64,000 nucleotides of DNA, taken from assembly GCA_005223045.1 (NCBI GenBank), contig NJBM01000016.1:62001-126000 (forward strand). Direction: 5' to 3'. Source of the stretch: Planctomycetes bacterium B3_Pla. GTDB taxonomy: Bacteria; Planctomycetota; Phycisphaerae; Sedimentisphaerales; Anaerobacaceae. Shown piece after piece: positions 32,906 through 41,927 of this stretch. The notes beneath the pieces are model-generated. The model saw nothing but the letters and a program-made list of their open reading frames with translations, made no database searches and was not told the DNA's origin. Made by a program: the position numbers and the translations under genes. Position 1 is the first letter of the stretch, and every line of letters begins with the position of its first letter.

Positions 32906-34027
32906 CTAACGTGCTGAGAACGTGAACACCGTCATGGTACTGTACTTTTGGCCGGGCCGCAATACGGTGGAGGGAAAATGCGGCTTGTTGGGCGAATCCG
33001 GAAAATGCTGGGTTTCAAGGCAAAAGCCGTAATGTCTGTCATAGACCTTGCCGTCTTTGCCCTTGATTCCTCTCATGCCGTTTGCGGTATAAAACTGCAT
33101 CCCCGGCTCAGTGGTATGCACGTCCATCATCCGGCCGCTTGTCGGCTCATACGCCCGGGCGGCAAGAACAAGAGAGCCGTCTGAATTTTTGAGCACATAG
33201 TTGTGGTCGTACCCTCGCGTCTGAGTAAGCTGCTCGATCCTCGCTCCGATTGTTTCCGGCTCGGTGAAGTCCAGCGGCGTGCCTTTTACAGCGTGGATTT
33301 CCCCCGTCGGGATCAGCGCTTTGTCGCCGGGGGTATAGAAGTCGGCATTAATCATAATCTCATGGTCCAGGACGTCTCCGTTACCTGCCCCGGCAAGGTT
33401 GAAGTAGCTGTGGTTCGTGAGGTTGATAATTGTAGGCTTATCTGTTGTGGCCTCGTAACGTATCTTCAGTTCGTTACTATTCGTCAGTATATACGTCACG
33501 GCACAGTTTAGATTGCCGGGAAAGCCCTCATCGCCGTCTGAGCTTAGATATGTAAATCGCACGCCGGCTTCTTCGCTGTTTTCCAACGGGTGGCCTTTCC
33601 ACACAACCTTATCGAATCTCTTGCTTCTTCCGCCGTGGATATGGTTCTTGCCGGCATTGGCGGTCAGCCTGATTTCCGCGCCGTCGAGCGTGAACCCGGC
33701 GCCTTCGATACGATTGGCATAGCGTCCGACCGTCGAACCGAATAGAGGGTGCCCTCCGAGGTAAGAATCCAGATTATCGAATCCGAGCGTTACGTCAGCC
33801 AATTTGCCGCTTCGATTCGGCACTTCGAGCGACACCAATATCGCACCATAATCAATAACCTTTGCGCGCAGCCCTTTTGCATTCGTCAGCTCGTAGGCAG
33901 TCACTTTCGTACCGTCCGACATTTGACCGAACGGTTTCTGTGCCACATCCAGGCCCGCCCCAATTGCAAAGGATGGCTGGCCAACGGCCATTAGCAATAT
34001 GCAGAGACAAATCCGGTGATTAGCCAT
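32906..34027 (-). CDS. galM: Aldose 1-epimerase (mutarotase), exported
   Basis: A 373-residue GalM-type mutarotase with a signal peptide (MANHRICLCILLMAVGQPSFA). Seen: 'LVSLEVPNRSGKLADVTLGFD', 'GSTVGRYANRIEGAGFTLDG', 'NHIHGG' with the catalytic His, 'INLTNHSYFNLAG' with the second His, and 'YDHNYVL' and 'TTEPGMQFYTANGM' with the catalytic Glu region. It interconverts alpha and beta aldoses, feeding uptake. It is followed by the Gfo/Idh gene with a 7-base gap, so one operon. Confidence 0.92.
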   Translation of the reverse strand: MANHRICLCILLMAVGQPSFAIGAGLDVAQKPFGQMSDGTKVTAYELTNAKGLRAKVIDYGAILVSLEVPNRSGKLADVTLGFDNLDSYLGGHPLFGSTVGRYANRIEGAGFTLDGAEIRLTANAGKNHIHGGRSKRFDKVVWKGHPLENSEEAGVRFTYLSSDGDEGFPGNLNCAVTYILTNSNELKIRYEATTDKPTIINLTNHSYFNLAGAGNGDVLDHEIMINADFYTPGDKALIPTGEIHAVKGTPLDFTEPETIGARIEQLTQTRGYDHNYVLKNSDGSLVLAARAYEPTSGRMMDVHTTEPGMQFYTANGMRGIKGKDGKVYDRHYGFCLETQHFPDSPNKPHFPSTVLRPGQKYSTMTVFTFSAR

Positions 34028-34047
34028 GTCACAGTCCTCTCATATAA

Positions 34048-34172
34048 GAAAATCAAAGATCAGATATCAAAAATCAAAATAGCGGTCCTAGGGACTCCTT
34101 ACGGAGAATCGCCGCGTTGCGGCGATGACTTCTTTAATTTTGCATTTTGATCTTTACATTTTAATTTTTCTT
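34048..34172 (+). repeat. Dispersed hairpin element, copy A
   Basis: AT-rich arms (AATCAAAGAT...AAATCAAAATAGCGG and GATGACTTCTTTAATTTTGC...) enclose a hairpin ATCGCCGC-GTT-GCGGCGAT (34108-34126). It shares its layout and arms with copies at 34922-35028 (reverse) and 41821-41925. It has an extra 22 bases with a small CTCC/GGAG stem before the central hairpin. It fills the gap between the SDR and galM genes. Confidence 0.65.
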
Positions 34173-34904
34173 TCAGTCGAGCATCATGTGCGGAGGTGTT
34201 ATTACCAGCTCCGGCACAACGGCACGGTCCGGCAGCCTGGCGATTGTCACCACACAGGCGGCAATATCCTCCGGCTGGAGCATCTTGGCGCGTTTTTCGG
34301 GCGGCGGCGGGGTCGGGCGCTTGTCGAGGATAGGCGTGTTAGTCTCGCCGGGATAAATGTTCGTGACCCTGATACCGTTTGCGCACTCCTCCTGGTTCAG
34401 GAAAGTCCCGAGAGCGCTTGTGGCGAATTTTGACACGCAATACGGCAGACCGGCCATAAGCATCGCGCGTTTGCCCGCAACAGATGAGATGTTGACGATC
34501 AGGCCCGAACCTTTCTGACGCATACCGGGCAGCGCCGCGTGAATACAATTGAACGTCCCTGTCGTATTAACGTCCATCACGCGGTCGAACTCTGCCGGGT
34601 CGATATTGGCCATCATCCGATTTGCAATGTTGACTCCCGCACTATTGACCAGAATGTCAACGGGCCCGAGTTCGCCGTCAAGCCACTCAAACAGTTGCCC
34701 GACCTGCGCACGATCCGTCACGTCACATGTGCGCCAGAGAAGCGGTGATGGAGTATCGGCGGATTCCGCAGCCTTGATGAGATTCTCCTCGGTAGTGCCA
34801 GCCAACGCTACTCGGCAACCCTCGGCGGCAAAAGCCTTCGCTATGCCCAGCCCGATACCTCCCGCTCCGCCTGTTACTAAAGCTACTTTGCCGTTCAAAT
34901 CCAT
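34173..34904 (-). CDS. Short-chain dehydrogenase/reductase
   Basis: A 243-residue SDR oxidoreductase: 'VALVTGGAGGIGLGIAKAFA' (TGxxxGxG cofactor motif), 'DVTDRAQV', 'LVNSAGVNIANRM' (NAG), 'IVNISSVAG' (catalytic Ser) and 'YCVSKFA' (YxxxK). The C-terminus 'VVITPPHMMLD' is family-like. Classical SDRs interconvert sugar alcohols/ketoses or keto-acids. It is flanked on both sides by hairpin elements. The substrate cannot be read from sequence; a role in sugar acid reduction is inferred from neighbours. Confidence 0.88.
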   Translation of the reverse strand: MDLNGKVALVTGGAGGIGLGIAKAFAAEGCRVALAGTTEENLIKAAESADTPSPLLWRTCDVTDRAQVGQLFEWLDGELGPVDILVNSAGVNIANRMMANIDPAEFDRVMDVNTTGTFNCIHAALPGMRQKGSGLIVNISSVAGKRAMLMAGLPYCVSKFATSALGTFLNQEECANGIRVTNIYPGETNTPILDKRPTPPPPEKRAKMLQPEDIAACVVTIARLPDRAVVPELVITPPHMMLD

Positions 34905-34921
34905 AACTTAATCCTTCCTTA

Positions 34922-35028
34922 GAGAAAAATTAAAATGTAAATATCAAAGTGCAAAATCAAGGAAGTCATCCCGGCTTGCCGGGATTCCGCAATTTTTATT
35001 TTTCATATTTGATCTTTGATTCTTGTCC
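34922..35028 (-). repeat. Dispersed hairpin element, copy B (reverse orientation)
   Basis: On the minus strand this reads AT-rich arm, TTGCGGAATC, the hairpin ATCCCGGC-AA-GCCGGGAT (34968-34985), GATGACTTCCTTGATTTTGC and an AT-rich arm ending TTTAATTTTTC. Same framework as copies A and C, but the stem bases differ while pairing is kept. It lies between the Nramp-like gene and the SDR gene. Confidence 0.65.
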
Positions 35029-35043
35029 TTGTACTTCTATCCA

Positions 35044-36612
35044 CTAAACAAGCTTCACCAATGACCAGACGCCTATAACGGCAAAGCCTGCAAGCGAAAG
35101 CCATAACATTGCGTCCCACACGCGGCCGGGCCGCAGGTTCTCGTCGCTCCGGCGATAGCGGAAATACAGGGCCGCAGCTCCCAGCATCGGCAGCATAATC
35201 GCCTGACCGGTTCCGCTGGCCAGGACCATCTTCGTCGGGGCGCGCACGCCGATATACAACAGCAGCGCAACGAGCGGCCATACGGCAGAAACTATGCGCG
35301 TCCATTTCAATCGCGCCCGCTCGGAACCGTCGGTAATTCCAAACAAGCCCAGCGCATCGGCGACCATGCGGGAGCATCCCGCCGCGGCGACAAAGAACGT
35401 CGAGTACAACACCGCGAAAGCGCCCGACAGGAAAACGCCATCGGCCCAGGAGCCGAAGACCGGTACGTACATCGCTGCTAAAGTACGTATCATGTGCTCG
35501 CCGCTCGGATTGAGGCCCGTTCTGCCAAGCACCGCGGCTCCGAGCAGGTAGAAGGCGACGGTCGCAAACGTGTAAACCACCATCGACAACCACGCGTCGA
35601 TGTTCATTACGTGCATCCAGCCGCGAGCACGCTTTATCCATCCGTCCGTGCTGTCTCGCGGGCCGGTGAACTTCGCATAGCCCTTTTCAAGGCACCAATA
35701 GGGATACATTATTAGTTCCACGGCACCGACGCCGATTATGCCGAACGCCGCCAGCGCCGTACCGATTGGATTTTTACCGGTGCCCTCGACAGCGGGCGGC
35801 AGGCGGAAACTCAGCCCGCCCGCAAGATCGCCGCCGGTTACGGCCCAATCCGGTTTTGTCTGCAACATGACCACCGTTAGTATAGTCACGACAGTGAATC
35901 CAATGACAAATACGGTTGCAACAAGCTGGATCAGTCCGTATCGGCCAACGAGCAACAACATGGAGGTTGCTATTGCCACGATGGCGGCCCACAGGTACGC
36001 GTCTTTGGGCTCTCTAAGCTCTGCCGTTTCGGCGGCCAATGAAGTTATCTTCTGCTGCAATTGTTCTGTATCAGCATTGTCGGCGCCCTGGGCCTGGGCC
36101 ACTTTCAGATCGACCCTGGCCGTAGCCAGCTTATCGTGCAGGCGGTTGTACTCTCGGCCATTACTTGTCAACGGCTTGCTGATAGCCAGCGTTTGTCCGA
36201 CGCCGCCGACGATACCGCCTTGCTGGGAAATCACTAACAGGATCACAATCACCCAATACCACAGCAGCCAGTTTACCTTCAGTCGGGGCCCCGGCACTCC
36301 GTCCAGCGCTTTCAAAGGCGTCTGGCTCCACGTAATCGTGTAACGCCCGAGTTCTATTTGTGTGGAGACCTTGATTACGCAGCCGATGATTATAAGCCAG
36401 AGCAAGCAGAATCCCGCCTCAGCGCCGGCTTTGGTGGTGGCAATCAATTCTCCCGAGCCGACTATCGAGCCGGCGACTATCATGCCGGGACCAAGCCTCA
36501 GAAGCGTCGCCCCAAGCGTTCGCGGCGGTCCGGTCACAAATGAAGTGTCCGGTGACTGCAATTCCCTGTTGTCGCAGGCATTGTCAGTTTTCGATTCGTC
36601 TTCTGTCGGCAT
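35044..36612 (-). CDS. Nramp-family transporter
   Basis: A 522-residue membrane protein with about eleven spans and a long soluble insertion at about 160-200 ('NRLHDKLATARVDLKVAQAQ', coiled-coil). The first span region 'LGPGMIVAGSIVGSGELIATTKAGAEAGF' (read in parts) is the Nramp start. The canonical DPGN metal-binding motif is replaced by 'GSGE', as in the divergent Nramp-like proteins of Planctomycetota whose substrate is uncertain. The ATG at 36612 is chosen; a TTG at 36633 is possible. It diverges from the tagaturonate epimerase gene across a region with a palindrome. Confidence 0.8.
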   Translation of the reverse strand: MPTEDESKTDNACDNRELQSPDTSFVTGPPRTLGATLLRLGPGMIVAGSIVGSGELIATTKAGAEAGFCLLWLIIIGCVIKVSTQIELGRYTITWSQTPLKALDGVPGPRLKVNWLLWYWVIVILLVISQQGGIVGGVGQTLAISKPLTSNGREYNRLHDKLATARVDLKVAQAQGADNADTEQLQQKITSLAAETAELREPKDAYLWAAIVAIATSMLLLVGRYGLIQLVATVFVIGFTVVTILTVVMLQTKPDWAVTGGDLAGGLSFRLPPAVEGTGKNPIGTALAAFGIIGVGAVELIMYPYWCLEKGYAKFTGPRDSTDGWIKRARGWMHVMNIDAWLSMVVYTFATVAFYLLGAAVLGRTGLNPSGEHMIRTLAAMYVPVFGSWADGVFLSGAFAVLYSTFFVAAAGCSRMVADALGLFGITDGSERARLKWTRIVSAVWPLVALLLYIGVRAPTKMVLASGTGQAIMLPMLGAAALYFRYRRSDENLRPGRVWDAMLWLSLAGFAVIGVWSLVKLV

Positions 36613-36682
36613 GTGGGCTGCCTCAGGCAACAATACGCTAATACGCTAAATCAGGGTCCGATCCTGTCACATGCGCCGTGAT

Positions 36683-36724
36683 TTGACAACGTTTATAGTT
36701 GATGCCTGTGTGTTGTGCAACACA
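36683..36724 (+). promoter_or_regulatory. -35-like TTGACA and 16-bp perfect palindrome (operator candidate)
   Basis: TTGACA (36683-36688) is followed by the perfect 7+2+7 palindrome TGTGTTGTGCAACACA (36709-36724) in the intergenic region between the divergent Nramp-like and tagaturonate epimerase genes. The -10 is weak. The palindrome size fits a LacI- or Crp-type dimer site; the regulator is unknown. Confidence 0.45.
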
Positions 36725-36820
36725 AATGTGACTATTGCCCGATATGGTTGACGTCGCAGGCCACGGTGACTACCATGTTCAGGAAATGGGTCAAGAACGA
36801 TCTGAAACTGCGAACAAGAA

Positions 36821-38527
36821 ATGAGATTTGGACATTTAGAAATTAATCCGCGGAAGGATCCGGCCGTGTTGGACACCGCGACATGGGATCCGGCCGGCGC
36901 TTGGGCTGCTGTTACTGCCGTGGACGAGTCATACTGGAAGTCGGTGGCGAGGGCGGTCAGGGAAGACCATAGACTGTGTGTTGATGAGCGCTGCGCTGTG
37001 TATGCCGGCTCTACGGCAGAATATCGAGCAAGCGTGTTCTTCCTTGCAGGCCTTGCAGATGGTCAGCACGTATTCGTTGAGTTTGGAACCGACGAAGCTC
37101 TCGGAGAACCGATTGGAATCCGGCCCCTCAAAGACGGGAACCGCCTGTCTGTGTACCCGACAGATGCCGTCACCGTTGACCGCTATGTCTCTCTGATAAG
37201 GCCGGACAAAGGCCCAAGGGCGCTTGGCGCTGTGCCGCGATTGGGTGTTGGATCGAGAATGACCACGGCTGCATGGCCCGGCGTGTGGCGGGCTATGAAC
37301 AAATGCAGATTCTGCGCCAATCCGATTCAGAATTCAGTGCGTGAGGTCAATCTGCTTGAGGATGTTTTAGCGGGCCGGTCGCCACGCCTGAATTATATGG
37401 CCAATTTCGGCCGGGTTCAGGAAGGGCACACCGGCAGCACATTCGAGGGGCTTTGGGTGGCCGGCGTGCTGGAAGCGCTCAAGGCCGAGTTGTCCCCGGA
37501 GTTCGGCGCCGACGCAGACCACATAACCGTCAGGCGCGGCGACGACAACATCGACCGAGCTAAGCGGGTGATTCAGGCCGCTTGTCATTACACGTTTTTC
37601 ACGTTGGACGTATCCGATCTCTTGGAATACAGCGCGATGAATGTTACTTCGGAATCTTTGGCTCAGGATTATATTACCAAACAAATTCGCCGGTCGAAAC
37701 AACAAGATGAAGTCATAGCTTATCACACACACCGGTCTGGGTTGGATAAGGCAACTATCGGACGCCTGGTGGGCAAGTATTGGTCGGCCCTGGATGCGGT
37801 GGAGCAATTATCCGGCCACATCAATGCCGTGAGAAATGGGGCCGCCTTCGACCTCGAGCTCAGTATCGATGAGACACCGGCAGGCATTGATGCCTTCACA
37901 TGCTTGACCTCGGAGATAGAACTGACTTTCCTCGCCGGCGAGATACAAAGGCGGCGGATGCCCGTGACACACATCGCGCCGAATTTCGGAGTCGAAAAGG
38001 AGCTGGACTACAGAGGCGCCGACGGCCTTACCGGCCTGGAGGAGCGTATCCGCCGGCTCAACAATATCTCCGGCGAACTGGGTATCATGCTGGATTGTCA
38101 TTCAGGTGACGATTTGAAGCCGGCGACCCGGCGGGCCATCGGGCGGGCAACACAAGGCCGGATCCATTTCAAGGTCTCGCCCGCCCTGCAGGTGATCTTT
38201 GCCGAGACGATGAACGACGTTGTGCCGGAGAGATTCCGTTTCTGGTGGGATGATGCGCTGGACTACGCACGTCGCGAGGCGGAGGCCGGATCCGATTTTG
38301 CCGCCGATTGCCTGCGCCGATATGAGACCTGTGACAATAAGCGTCCGTCGCCCGAGCACGCAGTTTTTCGTTACTATAACTTCGCCTCCGTGGGCAAGCG
38401 CGACGAGAGAGGACAGTTCGTTCACCGAGAGAAGTTCTATGACCTTCCGGCGGACTTCTACCGTGAATATCAACAGCGCATTTGCAGCTACCTGTGCGAA
38501 GTGGCGGCGGATGTAGAGATGTCTTGA
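36821..38527 (+). CDS. uxaE: Tagaturonate epimerase family protein (UxaE-like)
   Basis: A 568-residue cytosolic protein matching, by motif memory, the UxaE family that epimerises D-tagaturonate to D-fructuronate in galacturonate catabolism. Seen are 'HIAPNFGVEKELDYRGADGL' and 'LDCHSGDDLKPATRRAIGRAT' (metal-binding His/Asp cluster), 'IHFKVSPALQVIFAE', and 'FRYYNFASVGKRDERGQF' near the C-terminus. It is longer than typical (about 480). It begins a + strand block of uronate/aldarate genes (SDR, Fe-ADH, aldolase, dehydratases, GntP, altronate dehydratase), which supports the assignment. It could instead epimerise a related keto-acid. Confidence 0.7.
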   Translation: MRFGHLEINPRKDPAVLDTATWDPAGAWAAVTAVDESYWKSVARAVREDHRLCVDERCAVYAGSTAEYRASVFFLAGLADGQHVFVEFGTDEALGEPIGIRPLKDGNRLSVYPTDAVTVDRYVSLIRPDKGPRALGAVPRLGVGSRMTTAAWPGVWRAMNKCRFCANPIQNSVREVNLLEDVLAGRSPRLNYMANFGRVQEGHTGSTFEGLWVAGVLEALKAELSPEFGADADHITVRRGDDNIDRAKRVIQAACHYTFFTLDVSDLLEYSAMNVTSESLAQDYITKQIRRSKQQDEVIAYHTHRSGLDKATIGRLVGKYWSALDAVEQLSGHINAVRNGAAFDLELSIDETPAGIDAFTCLTSEIELTFLAGEIQRRRMPVTHIAPNFGVEKELDYRGADGLTGLEERIRRLNNISGELGIMLDCHSGDDLKPATRRAIGRATQGRIHFKVSPALQVIFAETMNDVVPERFRFWWDDALDYARREAEAGSDFAADCLRRYETCDNKRPSPEHAVFRYYNFASVGKRDERGQFVHREKFYDLPADFYREYQQRICSYLCEVAADVEMS

Positions 38528-38577
38528 GAAACCGTCCCGCCTGTCGTATGATAAGCCGTTCAATTATGGCATAGAGT

Positions 38578-39399
38578 ATGCAAGAACGACTCGATGAAAA
38601 AACGGCGATAGTTACCGGCTCCGGTCAGGGTATCGGCAGGGCCGTGGCATTGCGTCTGGCCCGGGAAGGGGCAAACGTAGTCGTGGCTGACATCAATACG
38701 CAGACTGCCGGGCAGGCCGCTGATGAAATCCGAACAGTGGGACGACGCGCTCTGACGTGCCGCATCGACATTTCCAACATAAATGAGATCCAGGCGATGG
38801 TTGACCGGACGGTAACTGAATTTGGCGGAATCGACATTCTCGTGAATGTTGCCGGTGTGGCGCAAACCGGACTTTTTCTGGACCTTACTGAGCAGCAATG
38901 GGACCGCGTTATTGACACCAATCTAAAAGGCACGACCTTCTGTGTTCAGGCGGTGGGGCGTCAGATGATAAGCCAGGTGCCGGAAGATGTCCGGGCGGCG
39001 GGCTGCGCGGATCGCAGCTTCGGCAAGATTGTGAACTTCTCATCGATCTCGGGCCGACACGGCAGAGCCGAGCAGGTGCCATACGCGGCGAGCAAAGCCG
39101 CCATCATCAGCGTTACACAGTCTGCCGCCCTGGCTTTTGCGCCGTACAATATCAATGTCAATGCCGTGTGTCCCGGTGTCGTCCCGACACCGATGTGGGA
39201 GCAGATAGAGCGAGATCGAGGCCGAATATCCGGCCGCGCTCCGGGAGAATCGCTAAAATGGTTCGTTGAACGGACTCCGCTGAAAAGAGCCGGCAGCGTG
39301 GAGGACGTGGCGGGCGTCGTTGCCTTTTTGTGTTCGCCGGATTCCGATTACATGACAGGACAGACGCTGAACGTGGACGGCGGATTCGAGATGACTTGA
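38578..39399 (+). CDS. Short-chain dehydrogenase/reductase
   Basis: A 273-residue SDR with 'TAIVTGSGQGIGRAVALRLA', 'DIDILVNVAGVAQT'-like NAG region, 'IVNFSSISG', 'YAASKAA' (YxxxK) and the C-terminal 'SDYMTGQTLNVDGGFEMT'. This resembles sorbitol or glucitol dehydrogenase and FabG-like sugar SDRs. It lies 50 bases after uxaE and 34 before the iron alcohol dehydrogenase, so one operon. It probably reduces or oxidises a keto-sugar or keto-acid intermediate. Confidence 0.87.
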   Translation: MQERLDEKTAIVTGSGQGIGRAVALRLAREGANVVVADINTQTAGQAADEIRTVGRRALTCRIDISNINEIQAMVDRTVTEFGGIDILVNVAGVAQTGLFLDLTEQQWDRVIDTNLKGTTFCVQAVGRQMISQVPEDVRAAGCADRSFGKIVNFSSISGRHGRAEQVPYAASKAAIISVTQSAALAFAPYNINVNAVCPGVVPTPMWEQIERDRGRISGRAPGESLKWFVERTPLKRAGSVEDVAGVVAFLCSPDSDYMTGQTLNVDGGFEMT

Positions 39400-39433
39400 C
39401 GAAGGTAGCTTCATATAAGAGGAGAGCAAAAAC

Positions 39434-40702
39434 ATGACCGATTTTGAGAAAGCACGGGCTTTATTGCACGAGTTCAAAGGAAATTCATATCTGTTCGGCA
39501 CAGATGTCCTGCCACAAGTGGGTCAAAAGACTGCCGCCGCCGGCAGGAAAGCTGCGCTGGTTCGAGACACATTTGCCGGCAGCGATGATTACGTGACGGT
39601 CATACGCGATTCGTTGGCCGAATCTGGAGTCAATGTTGCGGCGGAAATCAAAGGCGCCGGCCCTAACTGTCCGCGCGAAGACCTGTTTCGAATCGCAGAC
39701 AGCCTGAGAGAAACCGACGCCGATGTGTTAGTCAGCTTTGGGGGCGGCAGCACGATTGATGCTGCAAAAGCCGCCGAGGTCCTTCGCACGCTCGACGGCG
39801 AGATTGATGCGTATTTCGGAGTCGGGCTTGTGACCGAGGCATTGCAGGACCGGACTAAGTCCCTGGCCGCACACGTGGCGATTCAAACCGTCGCCAGCTC
39901 GGCGGCGCACCTGACAAAATACTCGAACATCACAGAGGTCTCCACCGGCCAGAAAAAGTTGATTGTCGATGAGGCCATTGTGCCGGCCTGTCCGGTCTTC
40001 GACTACAAGGTTACGTACGGTGCGCCGGCGGACCTGACAGTCGATGGGGCGCTCGACGGGATAGCGCACTCGCTCGAGGTTCTTTACGGAGCCGTCGGAA
40101 AACCGAACTACGATAAGATCGAAGAAGTCGCCGCCGCCTGTATCGGTCTGGTGGTCAATTTTCTGCCGCGAGTAGTCGCCGATCCGACCGATAAAGAGGC
40201 GAGAGAGGCGCTTTGCTTAGCCACCGATTTAGGCGGATATTCCATCATGGTAGGCGGAACCAATGGAGGTCACCTGACCAGTTTCTCTCTGGTGGATATT
40301 TTGTCCCATGGCCGGGCCTGTGCTCTTATGAATCCGTACTACACGGTCTTTTTCGCCCCGGCTATTGAGCGGCCGTTGCGTGTTGTCGGCAGGATATATC
40401 AAGAGGCAGGTCTGACAAATGCCGACGTAGAAGGCCTGCAAGCAAGAGAGCTTGGAGTTGCGGTGGCCGAGGCAATGTTTGAGCTGGCTCGCCGGATCGG
40501 CTTTCCTACCCGGCTCGGTGAGGTAGGGGGGTTCGGCCGGCATCATATTGAGCGTGCCCTGGGCGCTGCTAAGAATCCACAGCTTAAAATGAAGCTCCAG
40601 AATATGCCCGTGCCGCTGACCGCTGAGATGATAGACGATTATATGGGGCCGATTTTGGAGGCTGCGCGAGATGGAGACCTTTCGCTAATCAAGAATGTAT
40701 AA
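39434..40702 (+). CDS. Iron-containing alcohol dehydrogenase
   Basis: A 422-residue group III metal-dependent dehydrogenase. Seen are 'VLVSFGGGSTIDAAKAAEVL' (nucleotide binding), 'DGIAHSLEVLYG' (first metal His), 'NGGHLTSFSLVDILSHGRACAL' in parts (second and third His) and a C-terminal helical domain. It is related to lactaldehyde/glycerol/fructuronate-type reductases. GAGGAG lies before the ATG. In this operon it may reduce a keto-uronate to an aldonate (substituting for UxaB/UxuB), but the substrate is inferred from context. Confidence 0.87.
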   Translation: MTDFEKARALLHEFKGNSYLFGTDVLPQVGQKTAAAGRKAALVRDTFAGSDDYVTVIRDSLAESGVNVAAEIKGAGPNCPREDLFRIADSLRETDADVLVSFGGGSTIDAAKAAEVLRTLDGEIDAYFGVGLVTEALQDRTKSLAAHVAIQTVASSAAHLTKYSNITEVSTGQKKLIVDEAIVPACPVFDYKVTYGAPADLTVDGALDGIAHSLEVLYGAVGKPNYDKIEEVAAACIGLVVNFLPRVVADPTDKEAREALCLATDLGGYSIMVGGTNGGHLTSFSLVDILSHGRACALMNPYYTVFFAPAIERPLRVVGRIYQEAGLTNADVEGLQARELGVAVAEAMFELARRIGFPTRLGEVGGFGRHHIERALGAAKNPQLKMKLQNMPVPLTAEMIDDYMGPILEAARDGDLSLIKNV

Positions 40703-40830
40703 GAGGCCATTCCCAGGATACGCTTGATGTTGCCACTAGTCGAAGTTGACAAGTTCGAGATGCGGCGATACATTAATCCGCATTGCTACATCGGGTTTGG
40801 GTTGGTTGCACTTTATGTAGAAGGATTTTT

Positions 40831-41820
40831 ATGGCCGGGACTGTGAATCGCCGTAGGTTCATAAAGGGGTCTTTAGCGGCTTCTGCCGCTCTGACGTTGG
40901 CGCCAGGTCGTGAGAAGAAAACACTATCAGCGAAGTCGGCCGCCCAGGAATCATCCCTCATGATGCCCACGGGTAAGATTAGACACGTCGAGATCAGCCG
41001 TTTGATTTGCGGCGGCAATCTAATCATCGGCAGTGCCCATGACCGTGATCTGATCTACGTTGCCTCGCTGATGAGGCACTACTTCACCGACCGCAAGATC
41101 ATCGAGACTTGGCAATTGTGCGAAGAAAGCGGCATTAACACGATGATCGGGCCGGTTAACAGCCCCTACGCACTCGGCGAGGATCCGACCATCCGTGTGT
41201 ACAACCGTTATCGCAAAGAATGGGGCGGACGGATTCAGTGGATTGCCCAGACGTATCCCAAGACTTACGACCTTACAGGTTCGATTCAGACTGCTATTGA
41301 CAACGGCGCCGTCGGCGCTTTCGTGCACGGCGGTATTGGCGACAATTGGGTCAGGAATAACCGCGTTGATCTGTTGGCTAAGGTCGTCGAGTTCATCAAA
41401 AAAAACGGGCTGATCGCCGGCTGTGCCTGCCATTCGCTCGAAGTGCCTGTCGCCATGGAAAAGGCGGGCGTCGAGGTGGACTTCTACATGAAGACCCTGC
41501 ATAGCGGCGACTACTGGTCGGCTACTCCCAAAGCCGAGCGTCCCGAGCGCGGGCTGCCGGGCCATGACAGCATGTGGTGCACGAAACCGGAGGAGACAAT
41601 CGAGTTTATGAAAAGTGTCAAAAAGCCATGGATTGCCTTTAAGGTCCTGGCTGCCGGGGCGATACACCCGCGAGAGGGTTTTAGGTTCGCGTTCGAGAAT
41701 GGAGCTGATTTCGCCAACGTGGGGATGTTCGACTTTCAGGTCCGTGAAGATGCAATTCTTGCCCGTGACATTATCGCCGAAATTGAGCGCAAAAGCCGCG
41801 CACGACCGTGGGTGGCGTAG
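40831..41820 (+). CDS. Tat-exported aldo/keto-reductase-like TIM-barrel protein
   Basis: A 329-residue protein with a twin-arginine signal ('MAGTVNRRRFIKGSLAASAALTLA' in parts) and a barrel that begins 'VEISRLICGGNLIIGSAHDRDLIYV'. This resembles the exported aldo/keto-reductase-like proteins of Planctomycetota. The remainder ('NGAVGAFVHGGIGDNWVR', 'GLIAGCACHSLEV', 'PWIAFKVLAAGAI') fits a (beta/alpha)8 fold. The classical AKR catalytic tetrad is not obvious. The ATG at 40831 follows AAGGA. It sits in the uronate operon; function unknown. Confidence 0.72.
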   Translation: MAGTVNRRRFIKGSLAASAALTLAPGREKKTLSAKSAAQESSLMMPTGKIRHVEISRLICGGNLIIGSAHDRDLIYVASLMRHYFTDRKIIETWQLCEESGINTMIGPVNSPYALGEDPTIRVYNRYRKEWGGRIQWIAQTYPKTYDLTGSIQTAIDNGAVGAFVHGGIGDNWVRNNRVDLLAKVVEFIKKNGLIAGCACHSLEVPVAMEKAGVEVDFYMKTLHSGDYWSATPKAERPERGLPGHDSMWCTKPEETIEFMKSVKKPWIAFKVLAAGAIHPREGFRFAFENGADFANVGMFDFQVREDAILARDIIAEIERKSRARPWVA

Positions 41821-41925
41821 AGAAATTAAAAATCAAATATCAAAAATCAAAATAGCGGAATCGCGGCAAGCCGCGATGACTTCCTTAATTTTGCATTTTG
41901 ATTTTTGATCTTCCTTCGGGAGATG
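41821..41925 (+). repeat. Dispersed hairpin element, copy C
   Basis: AT-rich arm (AAAAATCAAATATCAAAAATC), AATAGCGGA, the hairpin ATCGCGGC-AA-GCCGCGAT (41860-41877), GATGACTTCCTTAATTTTGC and an AT-rich arm that is roughly the reverse complement of the first. Inserted between the stop of the Tat protein gene and the aldolase start inside an operon. Confidence 0.65.
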
Positions 41926-41927
41926 CA

